From Pacificispira sp002696645 (GTDB lineage: Bacteria > Pseudomonadota > Alphaproteobacteria > UBA8366 > Aestuariispiraceae), in contig NZ_JBLZHU010000001.1 in the NCBI RefSeq assembly GCF_048892425.1, positions 620,001 to 684,000 on the forward strand: a stretch of DNA of 64,000 bases. The letters are read 5' to 3'. The translations under genes and the position numbers were made by a program. Position 1 is the first letter of the stretch; each line of letters starts with the position of its first letter. This document shows, piece after piece, positions 41,309 to 50,277 of this stretch. Under the pieces are notes generated by a model. That model searched no databases, was not told the origin of the DNA, and saw only the letters and a program-made list of their open reading frames with translations.

Positions 41309-41908
41309 ATGCGGCAGGCATCGGTTGAGCGAAATACAAAGGAAACCAAGATATCCGGCACCGTTGGAATCGACGGGGAAGGGCGATATGACGTCGCCAC
41401 GGGTATTGGCTTTCTGGATCATATGCTGGAGCAACTGTCCAAGCATAGCCTGATTGATCTAACGTTGCGCGCCGACGGGGATTTGCATATTGATTATCAC
41501 CACACGACGGAAGATTCCGGCTATGTGGTTGGCGAAGCCCTGATCAAGGCCCTGGGCGATCGCAAAGGGATTGAGCGGTATGGGCATGCCTATATCCCTA
41601 TGGATGAAACGCTCACACGCGTCTCCATTGATCTGTCCGGCCGCCCCTATCTGGTGTGGAAGGTGAATTTCACCCGCCCGAAGTTGGGGGATTTCGATAC
41701 AGAGCTTTTCAAGGAATGGTTCGCCGCCTTCGCGCAATCGGCGGGGGCGACGCTGCATGTCGAAAACCTGTATGGGGAAAACAATCATCATATCGCGGAA
41801 AGCTGCTTCAAAGGGTTGGCCCGCGCCTTGAAGGCCGCGGTGACGCTGGACCCGCGCAAGGCGGATCAGATCCCCTCGACCAAAGGCACATTGGGCGGGA
41901 CCCTGTAA
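41309..41908 (+). CDS. hisB: Imidazoleglycerol-phosphate dehydratase
   Basis: This 199-aa enzyme catalyses the sixth step of histidine biosynthesis. Metal-ligand motifs are GFLDHMLEQLSKHS, HIDYHHTTED and GENNHHIAESCFKGLARAL. It is monofunctional, without the histidinol-phosphatase domain of E. coli HisB. It is the first gene of hisB-H-A-F-E on the plus strand. Confidence 0.97.
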   Translation: MRQASVERNTKETKISGTVGIDGEGRYDVATGIGFLDHMLEQLSKHSLIDLTLRADGDLHIDYHHTTEDSGYVVGEALIKALGDRKGIERYGHAYIPMDETLTRVSIDLSGRPYLVWKVNFTRPKLGDFDTELFKEWFAAFAQSAGATLHVENLYGENNHHIAESCFKGLARALKAAVTLDPRKADQIPSTKGTLGGTL

Positions 41909-41911
41909 TTG

Positions 41912-42544
41912 ATGCTGACCACAATCGTTGATTATGGGTCAGGGAACCTGCATTCCGCCGCAAAGGCGTTTGAACGCATGGCGGGGCCGTCTGATCGGAT
42001 TTGTGTCACGGACGATGTTTCTGTAATCGCCACGGCAGACCGCATCGTATTGCCCGGAGTGGGGGCTTTTGGTGACTGTCGTGCAGGCCTGATGAAGGTT
42101 GAGGGACTTTACGAAACCCTGCAGAAAACCGTGATTGACCAGGCCCGTCCCTTTATGGGTATCTGTGTCGGTATGCAGTTGATGGCCACAGTGGGGGAAG
42201 AGCACGGAACACATGATGGCTTCGGATGGATATCAGGCACGGTGACCCCGATCCGGCCGGATGATCCTGCGCTGAAGGTTCCGCATATGGGGTGGAATAA
42301 TCTGGTGAATTGCGCGCCGCATCCTGTTTTGGACGGCATATCAGCGTCGGCTTACTGTTATTTTGTGCACAGCTTTCATTTGAAGACGGACAAGGCCACA
42401 GACTGCTTGGCACAGGTTGACTATGGTGAAAGGCTGACGGCGATGGTGGGGCGCGACAATATGGTCGGTGTCCAATTCCATCCAGAGAAAAGCCAGGCCC
42501 CTGGATTGCGACTGATTTCAAATTTCCTAACCTGGACGCCCTGA
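41912..42544 (+). CDS. hisH: Imidazole glycerol phosphate synthase, glutaminase subunit
   Basis: This 210-aa class I glutamine amidotransferase pairs with HisF. Motifs are DYGSGNLHS, LPGVGAFGDC, the nucleophile in MGICVGMQLM and the catalytic His-x-Glu in VGVQFHPEKSQ. ATG 41912 follows the hisB stop by 3 nt. It belongs to a complete his block, so it serves histidine synthesis rather than the sugar amidotransferase at 24842. Confidence 0.96.
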   Translation: MLTTIVDYGSGNLHSAAKAFERMAGPSDRICVTDDVSVIATADRIVLPGVGAFGDCRAGLMKVEGLYETLQKTVIDQARPFMGICVGMQLMATVGEEHGTHDGFGWISGTVTPIRPDDPALKVPHMGWNNLVNCAPHPVLDGISASAYCYFVHSFHLKTDKATDCLAQVDYGERLTAMVGRDNMVGVQFHPEKSQAPGLRLISNFLTWTP

Positions 42545-42563
42545 GTGGCAAAGTGAGTTATCA

Positions 42564-43298
42564 ATGATTCTGTACCCCGCGATTGATCTGAAAGACGGCC
42601 ATTGCGTGCGCTTGTTGCGCGGCGATATGCAGGCGGCAACGGTTTTTAATGAAGACCCTGCAGCCCAGGCCATGGCTTTTGTAGAAGCTGGGGCAAGTTG
42701 GATCCATGTCGTGGACCTGAATGGTGCATTTTCCGGAAAGTCAGAAAACGCGGATGCCGTGTCGTCCATCCTTAAGGCCGTTGGCAGTCGGGCAAGGGTT
42801 CAACTGGGCGGTGGCATCCGGTCGGTTGGGCATGTATCCGCCTGGTTGGACCGGGGCGTGTCGCGGGTTATTTTGGGAACAGTTGCTGTCAAAGACCCCA
42901 GTACCGTCCGCGCCGCCTGCGCGGCTTTTCCCGGCTGTGTCGCGGTTGGCATCGACGCGCGCGACGGCAAGGTCGCTGTTGAAGGCTGGGCAGAGTCGAC
43001 AGAGATTGAAGCCCTGGATCTGGCCCAGAAGTTTGAGGATGAAGGGGTCGCTGCAATCATCTATACCGATATTGATCGCGACGGGGCCTTGCAGGGCGTC
43101 AATGTCACCGCAACCAAAACTTTGGCAGATGCCCTGTCGACGCCGGTTATCGCATCGGGCGGGTTGTCTTCATTGGATGATTTGATGGCCTTGAAGGCAG
43201 TCGGGGGTATCGCTGGGGCGATTTCCGGGCGGGCTTTGTATGACGGGCGCATGGATCTTGCCGAAGCCCTGGCCGTCTTGAAACAGAAGAAGGATTAG
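42564..43298 (+). CDS. hisA: ProFAR isomerase
   Basis: This 244-aa (beta/alpha)8-barrel isomerase catalyses the step before HisF. Half-barrel motifs are AIDLKDGHCVRL, VVDLNGAFSGK, QLGGGIRS, AVGIDARDGKVAVEGW and YTDIDRDGALQG. It lies 19 nt after hisH and 5 nt before hisF. Confidence 0.96.
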   Translation: MILYPAIDLKDGHCVRLLRGDMQAATVFNEDPAAQAMAFVEAGASWIHVVDLNGAFSGKSENADAVSSILKAVGSRARVQLGGGIRSVGHVSAWLDRGVSRVILGTVAVKDPSTVRAACAAFPGCVAVGIDARDGKVAVEGWAESTEIEALDLAQKFEDEGVAAIIYTDIDRDGALQGVNVTATKTLADALSTPVIASGGLSSLDDLMALKAVGGIAGAISGRALYDGRMDLAEALAVLKQKKD

Positions 43299-43303
43299 GC
43301 GCG

Positions 43304-44098
43304 ATGCTGACCACCCGCGTGATACCTTGTCTGGATGTGAAAGACGGCCGCGTGGTCAAGGGTGTGAATTTCGTTGATTTGCGCGATGCGGGCGACCCGG
43401 TGGAACAGGCCCGGATTTATGATGCGGCTGGCGCGGATGAGCTAACCTTCCTGGATATCACGGCCAGTTCTGACAATCGCGAAACCATCTATGATGTCGT
43501 TTCCCGCACGGCAGAGGTTGCCTTCATGCCCCTGACCGTGGGCGGTGGGGTGCGTGTCGTCGAAGATATCCGCAAATTGTTGTTGGCCGGGGCCGATAAG
43601 GTATCGATCAATACCGCGGCTGTGAAGCGCCCCGAATTTGTGGCCGAGGCGGCGGAGCGGTTCGGGTCGCAATGTGTTGTCGTGGCGATTGATGCCAAGG
43701 CAGTAGCCCCGGATCGATGGGAGATTTTCACCCATGGCGGGCGAGAGGCAACGGGCATTGATGCTATTGCCTTCGCACAACAGGTCGTCGACCTGGGTGC
43801 CGGGGAAATCCTGTTGACGTCGATGGATAAAGACGGAACCAAGAGTGGTTTTAACATTCCGCTAACCCGCGCTATTTCCGATGCTGTATCCGTGCCCGTC
43901 ATTGCATCAGGCGGCGTTGGCACCTTGGATCATTTGGTGGAAGGCGTGCGCGATGGGCATGCCTCTGCGGTTCTGGCTGCTTCCATTTTCCATTTCGGTG
44001 AGTTCTCCATTGCCCAGGCCAAGGCGCATATGGCGAAGAGTGGCATTCTGGTGCGCCCCGTGGATGGCGGCAGCGCCGCTGTTACAGAAAGGAAGTAA
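43304..44098 (+). CDS. hisF: Imidazole glycerol phosphate synthase, cyclase subunit
   Basis: This 264-aa barrel uses ammonia from HisH to form the imidazole ring. Motifs are RVIPCLDVKDGRVVKGVNF, LTFLDITAS, LTVGGGVR, DKVSINTAAV, VVAIDAKAV and LTSMDKDGTKSGFN. It is homologous to the hisA product next door. Catalytic aspartates are in CLDVKDG and SMDKDG. Confidence 0.97.
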   Translation: MLTTRVIPCLDVKDGRVVKGVNFVDLRDAGDPVEQARIYDAAGADELTFLDITASSDNRETIYDVVSRTAEVAFMPLTVGGGVRVVEDIRKLLLAGADKVSINTAAVKRPEFVAEAAERFGSQCVVVAIDAKAVAPDRWEIFTHGGREATGIDAIAFAQQVVDLGAGEILLTSMDKDGTKSGFNIPLTRAISDAVSVPVIASGGVGTLDHLVEGVRDGHASAVLAASIFHFGEFSIAQAKAHMAKSGILVRPVDGGSAAVTERK

Positions 44099-44102
44099 TA
44101 CA

Positions 44103-44438
44103 ATGCCGATGCCCGCAGATTCGACAATTCTGGACCGGCTGTATCAGCGTGTGGCAAGTCGCAAGGGGGCGGACCCAACGACGTCTTACACCGCTAAACT
44201 GTTTTCCAAAGGCCGCCCAAAGATCGCCCAGAAGGTGGGGGAGGAGGCGGTGGAAACTGTCATTGAGGCGCTGGGCGGGGACAAGGATGCGCTGGCCTCG
44301 GAAAGTGCTGATCTGCTGTATCATCTTTTGGTCCTATGGGCCGATGCAGGCTTGAAGCCTGACGATGTTTGGGCGAAGCTTGCCGCGCGTCAGGGCACAT
44401 CCGGCCTGGCGGAGAAAGCCGCAAGGCTGAAGGAATAG
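44103..44438 (+). CDS. hisE: Phosphoribosyl-ATP pyrophosphohydrolase
   Basis: This 111-aa enzyme hydrolyses PR-ATP to PR-AMP. Family motifs are SYTAKLFSKGRPKIAQKVGEEAVETVIEAL and LASESADLLYHLLVLWADAGL. The start at 44103, 4 nt after hisF, gives the standard family length. A longer open frame from 43881 overlaps hisF and is rejected. HisI is not adjacent. Confidence 0.95.
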   Translation: MPMPADSTILDRLYQRVASRKGADPTTSYTAKLFSKGRPKIAQKVGEEAVETVIEALGGDKDALASESADLLYHLLVLWADAGLKPDDVWAKLAARQGTSGLAEKAARLKE

Positions 44439-44467
44439 CGGTTAGAGATGGGAATAGGATCACGATA

Positions 44468-44836
44468 ATGGCCTATAATGATCAGAATATATTTGCGAAG
44501 ATTTTGCGGGGCGAGATTCCGTGCAACAAGGTCTATGAAGACGATTATGCACTGGCCTTTCATGACATCGCGCCTCAGGCCCCGGTCCATGTTCTGGTGA
44601 TCCCGAAAGGGCCTTATATTTCCCATGCGGATTTTTCAGAGAAAGCCAGCGATGCCGAAATCGCTGGTTTCTATCGCGCCGTTGGCACTGTGGCGCGTCA
44701 GTTAGACCTGGATGAACCTGGCTATCGCCTGATTGCCAATCATGGCGCCGCAGCCTTCCAGGAAGTCCCGCATCTGCATGTCCATATTTTCGGCGGACGT
44801 CCGATGAAGGGCATGGTGCCAAAGGCAAATCAGTAA
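44468..44836 (+). CDS. HIT-family (HinT-like) nucleotide hydrolase
   Basis: This 122-aa protein has the histidine triad HLHVHIF (in EVPHLHVHIFGGRPM) and the N-terminal IFAKILRGEIPCNKVYEDD typical of HinT, a purine nucleoside phosphoramidase. It often follows hisE in alphaproteobacteria. The start at 44468 gives family length. It is convergent with the next gene, 5 bp apart. Confidence 0.93.
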   Translation: MAYNDQNIFAKILRGEIPCNKVYEDDYALAFHDIAPQAPVHVLVIPKGPYISHADFSEKASDAEIAGFYRAVGTVARQLDLDEPGYRLIANHGAAAFQEVPHLHVHIFGGRPMKGMVPKANQ

Positions 44837-44841
44837 GGGGT

Positions 44842-45387
44842 TTATTTGAAGATCCCCTCAAAGACAGGCTTGCAGAAGCTGTCCCTTGGATTCGCAAGGC
44901 AATGGGTGACCAGTTTTTCGGTGGTTGCACGTTCAAAGGCTGCGGTCTCTATATTGCGCACAACGGTGCTTCGAATTGCGTTGCCATAAAAGCCCATCCA
45001 TACGCTGGACAATGACAATGCGATCAGGATCGTGATGCCAAACTTTTTGGTATTCGGATCAGGCGCTGGGGCATTGTCTGAGGCCTTTATCGTATCCTTT
45101 CCAATGATATAAGTCACAAAGCCGCCAACCAAGGTAAGCAATGCTGGTAAGACAGCACCCACGACGGGTGATTGGCTTGCGCCGGTAAACAAACCGATGG
45201 TCCCACCGACCAGACCAAACGCAATAGCCAGTAGAAAGGCAGTTGAAGCCCCCGTCACGAATTTAAGGAATGGGAGGAGACCGACGACAGAGGAGATCAG
45301 GACTGCGACAAGCAAGGGTGCCATTATATCGCCGCCAACAGAAGCCAATGTTTGCCAGGGATCAAAGGCGTTTGGATTTGTTGCCAT
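44842..45387 (-). CDS. Hypothetical membrane protein
   Basis: This 181-aa protein has four predicted membrane helices: about 20-40, 42-68 (broken by GG), 75-95 and 115-135. It ends in a soluble C-terminal tail with two cysteines (HCLANPRDSFCKPVFEG). The first helix pair reads APLLVAVLISSVVGLLPFLKFV. No family is recognised. It lies 12 nt downstream of a secreted-protein gene and is probably co-transcribed with it, which suggests a two-component envelope unit. Confidence 0.65.
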   Translation of the reverse strand: MATNPNAFDPWQTLASVGGDIMAPLLVAVLISSVVGLLPFLKFVTGASTAFLLAIAFGLVGGTIGLFTGASQSPVVGAVLPALLTLVGGFVTYIIGKDTIKASDNAPAPDPNTKKFGITILIALSLSSVWMGFYGNAIRSTVVRNIETAAFERATTEKLVTHCLANPRDSFCKPVFEGIFK

Positions 45388-45399
45388 GGCTGACGAGTC

Positions 45400-45978
45400 C
45401 TACCCGCGGAATTCTTGTCTGTTCAGTTGGTTCGTCATGTCTCTATAGACATCAATCCCCTCCCGATATTTTTCAATTCCTACAAAGTAGTTGCCCAGAT
45501 TTTCATTGTATTTCTGCAGGTCGATATCGCCGGTGGCAAACAGTTGATCCAGCTTTTCCCGGTAATTTTCAACAACCTCAACACGCAGGGATTCAAGGCC
45601 TTCCCGATAGTTTTCCAGTTCCGCCTGAGAAGCCTCTTCGGGAATGTCGATGTTGAAAACCTTAGCCAGAATATTAGGATTTTCGGCTATGGCCGCTGTG
45701 ACATCGATATCTGTTGTTAAGCCTACAGCCTGCCAAATTTGCGGCAGGGACGCAAAAGCGCCCGGACCGCCCGTCCGTTCACAGCGGGTGACGCAGGGTT
45801 CGTCGCTATAACTAAAGGAGCACAGGCATAACGTTAAATCAGTGTCATCGCTTGCATCAACGGCGACGTCGTTCGCGCCGGTGGATTGGGATGAAGTTTC
45901 TTGCGCAACTGCGAATTGAAGCGGCATAAACCCGGCGATTAGTGCCGTGAAGACAAGTATTTGCACCGTCTGTTTCAT
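45400..45978 (-). CDS. Hypothetical secreted protein with a cysteine cluster
   Basis: This is a 192-aa protein. Residues 1-26 form a clear signal peptide (VQILVFTALIAGFMPLQFAVA, cleavage near AQ-ET). The mature N-terminal part has four cysteines in a short span (C51, C53, C62, C66). The C-terminal half is helical, with a repeated pattern of NYREGLE, NYREKLD and KYREGID at regular intervals, probably a coiled coil. Start 45978 is chosen over 46029 because it begins the signal peptide and has GGGAG 9 nt upstream. No function is recognised. Confidence 0.68.
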   Translation of the reverse strand: MKQTVQILVFTALIAGFMPLQFAVAQETSSQSTGANDVAVDASDDTDLTLCLCSFSYSDEPCVTRCERTGGPGAFASLPQIWQAVGLTTDIDVTAAIAENPNILAKVFNIDIPEEASQAELENYREGLESLRVEVVENYREKLDQLFATGDIDLQKYNENLGNYFVGIEKYREGIDVYRDMTNQLNRQEFRG

Positions 45979-46150
45979 ATCTGCGTCTCCCAAAACGATT
46001 CGTTGGAAGTATAGCGCAGAGAAATGCAATCAGCAATTGGCAGTTGTGGCGGGATTTCTGTGGCCAGCCCTGGCGGCTGGCTATGCGCACAGCCACAGAT
46101 ACTCCTGGGATGCCTTGTAAAGATAATAGATCGGTCCACTCGATCTGCTG

Positions 46151-47410
46151 CTATTCCGCTGGTTGCGCTAGGGGGCGAGAGGCAGACAAGGTGGTTTCAT
46201 TCCCTTCATGCGGATCCCTTGGGATCAGCAGGGCCAGCAGCAGTGAAATCACAGCCATCCCAGCGCCAATGAAAAAGACCATCGATGGATTTCCCAACCA
46301 GATAAAGCCAAAGACAGCAGGCAGGCCTACAGCGGCGATATGGTTGATTGTGAAACTGACCCCCGCGGTCGATGCGATGTCCTTGGGCGCGGCGATCTTC
46401 TGGAAATAGGTCTTGATGGAGATCGCGAAGGCAAAGAACAGGTGATCTATGACATATAGGGCTGCGGCGATGATATGATCGTCTACGAAAGCATACCCTG
46501 TGAAGACGCAAATTAGACCGATATACTCAAAGATCAGTGTGTTGCGCTCCCCAAAACGGCGGATCAGCCGCCCCAAAGTCGGCGCGATGAAAATATTGGC
46601 AATCAGGTTAATCATATACAGAAGCGTGATCGCGGTGACGTCATAGCCGAATTTCTCCACCATCAGGAAGGCGGCAAAGACCATGAAGATCTGGCGACGC
46701 GCACCGCCCATGAAAGTCAGCGCGTAATACAGCCAGTACCGGCTGCGCAGAAACAGGGTTTTTGTCTGAATCTCCGGCCCTTCATAAAAGGGATAATAGG
46801 CCTTGCAGAAAACGGCGACAGCCAACGTGAAAATACCAGCCCCAACATACAGCGGCACATAGCCCAGATTGAACCCGGGAAAGGGGTTTTCGACACCAAA
46901 GAAATCCTGCACCAACAGCATAAGCTTTTCATCAAAGCAGATCATGATCACGATGAAGATTGCCAAGGTGCCCAAAGAGGCGGCTTTCAACTGAGTTGCC
47001 AGATGAACAGCCGCATTTTTCTTGTCGATTAACTGCAGTGTGAGCGACTGGTTCATGGTTTCGTAATAGTGAAATCCTGTCGACATCAGCAGCGTCGTGG
47101 CATACAGCCCAAATTCAGTGGGGAAATAGCCAGTAAGCGCGGTCCCGATGCCCAGCAAGGCCAGTGACAGAAAGGCCAGGTTCTGTTCCCGAATGAAGGG
47201 CAGCAGCAGCACGGCTGCAAAGGACAGAAAGCCTGGAATTTCTCGAATAGACTGTAAGAAGCCAATCTCTCGCCCGGTAAAAGCGGCCCGTTCCACCACG
47301 AAATTGTTCAGCAGCGCGAACCAGGCATTCATGCTGACCGCCATGGCAAAGGCCATCAGGATTAGCATGCCGCGTGGGCCTTGCAGGAATTTGGGAACGT
47401 AACGGGACAT
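46151..47410 (-). CDS. MFS transporter
   Basis: This 419-aa major facilitator superfamily protein has about 12 hydrophobic segments. A conserved-looking cytoplasmic stretch between helices 2 and 3 reads FTGREIGFLQSIREIPG, and the second half has FGYDVTAITLLYMINLIANIFIAPTLGRLIRRFGERN. The substrate is unknown. ATG 47410 with GGAG 8 nt before is preferred over an in-frame TTG at 47422. It stands alone on the minus strand. Confidence 0.85.
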   Translation of the reverse strand: MSRYVPKFLQGPRGMLILMAFAMAVSMNAWFALLNNFVVERAAFTGREIGFLQSIREIPGFLSFAAVLLLPFIREQNLAFLSLALLGIGTALTGYFPTEFGLYATTLLMSTGFHYYETMNQSLTLQLIDKKNAAVHLATQLKAASLGTLAIFIVIMICFDEKLMLLVQDFFGVENPFPGFNLGYVPLYVGAGIFTLAVAVFCKAYYPFYEGPEIQTKTLFLRSRYWLYYALTFMGGARRQIFMVFAAFLMVEKFGYDVTAITLLYMINLIANIFIAPTLGRLIRRFGERNTLIFEYIGLICVFTGYAFVDDHIIAAALYVIDHLFFAFAISIKTYFQKIAAPKDIASTAGVSFTINHIAAVGLPAVFGFIWLGNPSMVFFIGAGMAVISLLLALLIPRDPHEGNETTLSASRPLAQPAE

Positions 47411-47509
47411 AGGGGGCTCCAAAGAAAAGTGTGGAGACAGATATACGCCCCACTGGATCGGCTTGCTTGCGATATAATGACATTCGATATTTAGAAACAG
47501 CCAGATGAT

Positions 47510-48460
47510 CTAATTAAATATCCCGAGCAATTCGACGGTCTCTCCCCCCATGCCTTCTTTGAATTTTTTTACGGCACGGGCGGCCCCGTCGCTGACGCCC
47601 CCCAGGTCAAAATCTTGTATATTACGATCCTGCAACACTTGCAGGGCATTCCATAACAATAGGTTATGCGCATTGCAGGCGCGGCCTGCGGGTGTTGTCC
47701 AGCCGGTCTGATAGGTAGCACTGCGCCCATGACACAGGATCATGATGGCCGCGACGGTTGTCGCCCCTTGCTGGGCCCGCCCGATAAGAAGGTTCTGTTT
47801 GACACTGAAATATCGGGCCAGGATTTGCAGCAGCTTTGACGAAGGCCCCTGATACCCCCGGTTTCCTTTATCGGCGACATAGCCGTTTAAAAGCATTGGG
47901 AAGGACGTGCCATCACTGTCCCACTGAACCTCCAGATCGGATCGTTCTGCCTTGGATAGAGGGCCGCGCCATTTGCTCTTGAGATTCCCGCGCAATACGT
48001 CAAGGCCTGGGCGCAAATCCAGCCAGATGGTTTGATAGCCTGGACCGGCAAGGCGCGTGAATCCCAGCCCCTCCATATCTGCCACTGATGCTTCCCGCAT
48101 AGTCAATTCCGGAAAAATGCGTCGTTTGCGCCCCAATCGGCGTTTATACAGGCGATCAAATTCCTGCCAGAATGCGACATGGTGGTCCTTTGTACCAAAT
48201 CCGTCCAGCCACAGCGGCCCCCGATCCACAATGATGGCATGTATCGCATTGTTCAGCACACCGGCCTCCATCAACTGGCATATACCAGCGGGTTGTCCAT
48301 CAATCTGGATGAAGGCCTGACGCGGCTTCTGACCCATGAACTGGCCATAGGACAGGCCGTATTCGATGCTTTGCAACAGGTTGGCGCGGCGAGTTTGGGC
48401 GAAGCATGATTGCCATTTCGCCATATCCCTCAATGTTTTGCAGATCATAATCGATATCAT
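47510..48460 (-). CDS. FemAB-like GNAT-fold acyltransferase
   Basis: This 316-aa protein resembles the FemAB/BioF2-like group of aminoacyl or acyl transferases: WQSCFAQTRRANLLQSIEYGLSYGQ at the start, SKWRGPLSKAERSDLEV in the middle, and the C-terminal LLLWNALQVLQDRNIQDFDLGGV, then KKFKEGMGG. Related proteins modify peptidoglycan or surface polysaccharides. Exact start is uncertain, since several Met codons occur (48460, 48445, 48424). It is divergent from the AraC-type regulator, with 110 bp between. Confidence 0.75.
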   Translation of the reverse strand: MISIMICKTLRDMAKWQSCFAQTRRANLLQSIEYGLSYGQFMGQKPRQAFIQIDGQPAGICQLMEAGVLNNAIHAIIVDRGPLWLDGFGTKDHHVAFWQEFDRLYKRRLGRKRRIFPELTMREASVADMEGLGFTRLAGPGYQTIWLDLRPGLDVLRGNLKSKWRGPLSKAERSDLEVQWDSDGTSFPMLLNGYVADKGNRGYQGPSSKLLQILARYFSVKQNLLIGRAQQGATTVAAIMILCHGRSATYQTGWTTPAGRACNAHNLLLWNALQVLQDRNIQDFDLGGVSDGAARAVKKFKEGMGGETVELLGIFN

Positions 48461-48570
48461 GGGCGCGGCTGAACCTTGTTGTCTTTATGCGGACATGTAT
48501 CGGACAGTAGCAGCCTGTCGCTGAAAAGAAATATCGCTTTCTGGGCGGTTTTACGATATATAATTGAATT

Positions 48571-49359
48571 ATGACGCAAAAGAGACAAAGCCCACGTTCG
48601 CCGGTTCCCACGGCACTGGCCCGCTCCGTAGAAGTCCGTGCCTTTGATATGGCACGAGAGGAACAGTTTAACATCCATGCCCATGACTGGGCGCAATTTA
48701 CTTATTCTGCCGAAGGGGTTTTGACTGTCGTGACGGATCAGGGGCGGTTTCTGGCCCCACCCGCCATGGCGGTCTGGCTGCCGCCTGGCGTCATGCATAC
48801 GATTGAAACCGTCAGTTTCGCAAAGTTTCGCAGCCTGTATATTGCAGCGGATCGGATTGGGGGAATGCCGGAAACCTGCACGGTTCTATCCGTTGACCCG
48901 CTGCTGAGGAATCTGATCCTGGCGGCGGCGGCGCTGCCCCGTGATTGGGATGAAGAGGGGGCAGATGGTCGTCTGATGGCGTGCCTGTTGGACCGCATTC
49001 GCGCAGCACTGCCCGCATTCCTGCATCTGCCATTGCCCAACGATCCCCGGCTTAAGGCGGCAACAGATGCATTGCTTGCCGATCCGTCGGATCGTCGCCC
49101 GCTAGAGGAAATAGCCCACAGCGTTGGTGCGGCGGGCCGAACCCTGGCGCGATTGTTTCAGCAGGAAACGGGAATGACCTTCGGGGCGTGGCGCCGACAG
49201 CGGGTGTTGTTATCGGCGTTGGAGCGCCTGTCTGCCGGAACGCCTGTGACAACGGTTGCACTGGATTTGGGGTATGAAAGTCCGTCTGCTTTTATCGCCA
49301 TGTTCCGTCGGACTTTGGGGGACACGCCCACACGCTATTTGCAGGCAGGCTATCATTGA
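48571..49359 (+). CDS. AraC-family transcriptional regulator
   Basis: This 262-aa regulator has an N-terminal cupin ligand domain (FNIHAHDWAQFTYSAEGVLTVVTD, WLPPGVMHTIE) and a C-terminal double HTH (PLEEIAHSVGAAGRTLARLFQQETGMTFGAWRRQRVLLSALERL, then VTTVALDLGYESPSAFIAMFRRTLGDTPTRYL). The cupin layout resembles NimR/YdeO-like regulators that control a neighbouring transporter. The divergent FemAB-like gene or the nearby MFS gene are possible targets (inference). Confidence 0.9.
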   Translation: MTQKRQSPRSPVPTALARSVEVRAFDMAREEQFNIHAHDWAQFTYSAEGVLTVVTDQGRFLAPPAMAVWLPPGVMHTIETVSFAKFRSLYIAADRIGGMPETCTVLSVDPLLRNLILAAAALPRDWDEEGADGRLMACLLDRIRAALPAFLHLPLPNDPRLKAATDALLADPSDRRPLEEIAHSVGAAGRTLARLFQQETGMTFGAWRRQRVLLSALERLSAGTPVTTVALDLGYESPSAFIAMFRRTLGDTPTRYLQAGYH

Positions 49360-49382
49360 AAATCCGAAACGACCAAAGACGG

Positions 49383-50039
49383 TTAGCTGCGATGCAGCCA
49401 CCAGCGTCCGTCGGTGATTGAGAAAATGGGCTTGTAATGTTTGATGCGGGTTGAATCGATGACCTGTGGAATCTGGTTGTCCAGCACAAGGGCCTGATCG
49501 TTGATATACACAACCAGGATGGCATGGGCGACATTCAGGTTCTGATCCTGCAAGACGACAATGCGCATATTTTCCTTGGGCCATCCCAGATGAACCAGGG
49601 ATACATATTTGCTGATGGCATAGTCTTCGCAATCACCGGTGCGATACATGAATTCCTTTGGGGTCGCCCAGTAATCTTTTTTGCCATAGTTGATGGGATC
49701 CAGAAGATAGGCGTATTGGTTCAGGTACTTATTGACGTATTCCAATTGATCCAGGGGCGCCAAGCCCTTCAATTTATTCAGGAATATTCGCCATTTGGCG
49801 ATATGACAGGGTTCCGATGCGGTGATCTGGCATTTTGCCAGTTCATTGGGTTCGTCCTTGGCATAACGTTCCAGCACGCCGGTCCACTTTTCAAACTTTT
49901 CCAGTTTTGTGGAACTGAGTTCTTTGCTGCCAAACAAATTAACAGCGGCCGATGCGCCGCTTGTCCAGATAAGCGACAGCGTCAGTTGGGCGACCAGCAA
50001 CCCTATTATGCACATCCAATTTGATCTGTTTTGTGCCAT
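49383..50039 (-). CDS. LapG-type bacterial transglutaminase-like cysteine protease (BTLCP)
   Basis: This 218-aa secreted protein has a signal peptide or anchor (about 9-32). A papain-like catalytic triad is visible at C137 (TGDCEDYA), H172 (AHAIL) and D187 (VLDNQ). LapG proteases cleave giant surface adhesins, releasing cells from biofilm when LapD loses c-di-GMP. No LapD-like or adhesin gene is in this window. The divergent neighbour is a membrane sensor with a degenerate HD-GYP domain, which may stand in as the regulator (inference). Confidence 0.88.
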   Translation of the reverse strand: MAQNRSNWMCIIGLLVAQLTLSLIWTSGASAAVNLFGSKELSSTKLEKFEKWTGVLERYAKDEPNELAKCQITASEPCHIAKWRIFLNKLKGLAPLDQLEYVNKYLNQYAYLLDPINYGKKDYWATPKEFMYRTGDCEDYAISKYVSLVHLGWPKENMRIVVLQDQNLNVAHAILVVYINDQALVLDNQIPQVIDSTRIKHYKPIFSITDGRWWLHRS

Positions 50040-50277
50040 AGAGGCCTCTTAAAGTCGAACCAACAACGCCGCGACTATAGGATCAATCCGTCGGGCCTGC
50101 AAAAATTTTGCATGAAAAATTGCTCGAATGTCAGGGACCTTTTAAATTTTACTGTAAAGGGTGTACGAGCGTTCGGTTTTTGGGCATTATCGGTCCGCGA
50201 AAAAACGCGAATTGGTCTGAGCGCCGTTGGTGAGAAACGTTTCAGGCTTTAAGGTATTTGACCGGGGGGAAGGTTTT

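Noticed and set aside
41912..44098. hisH/hisF as partners of the WbpG-like amidotransferase
   Set aside because: They belong to an intact hisB-H-A-F-E block 16 kb away with normal motifs, so they are the housekeeping histidine enzymes.
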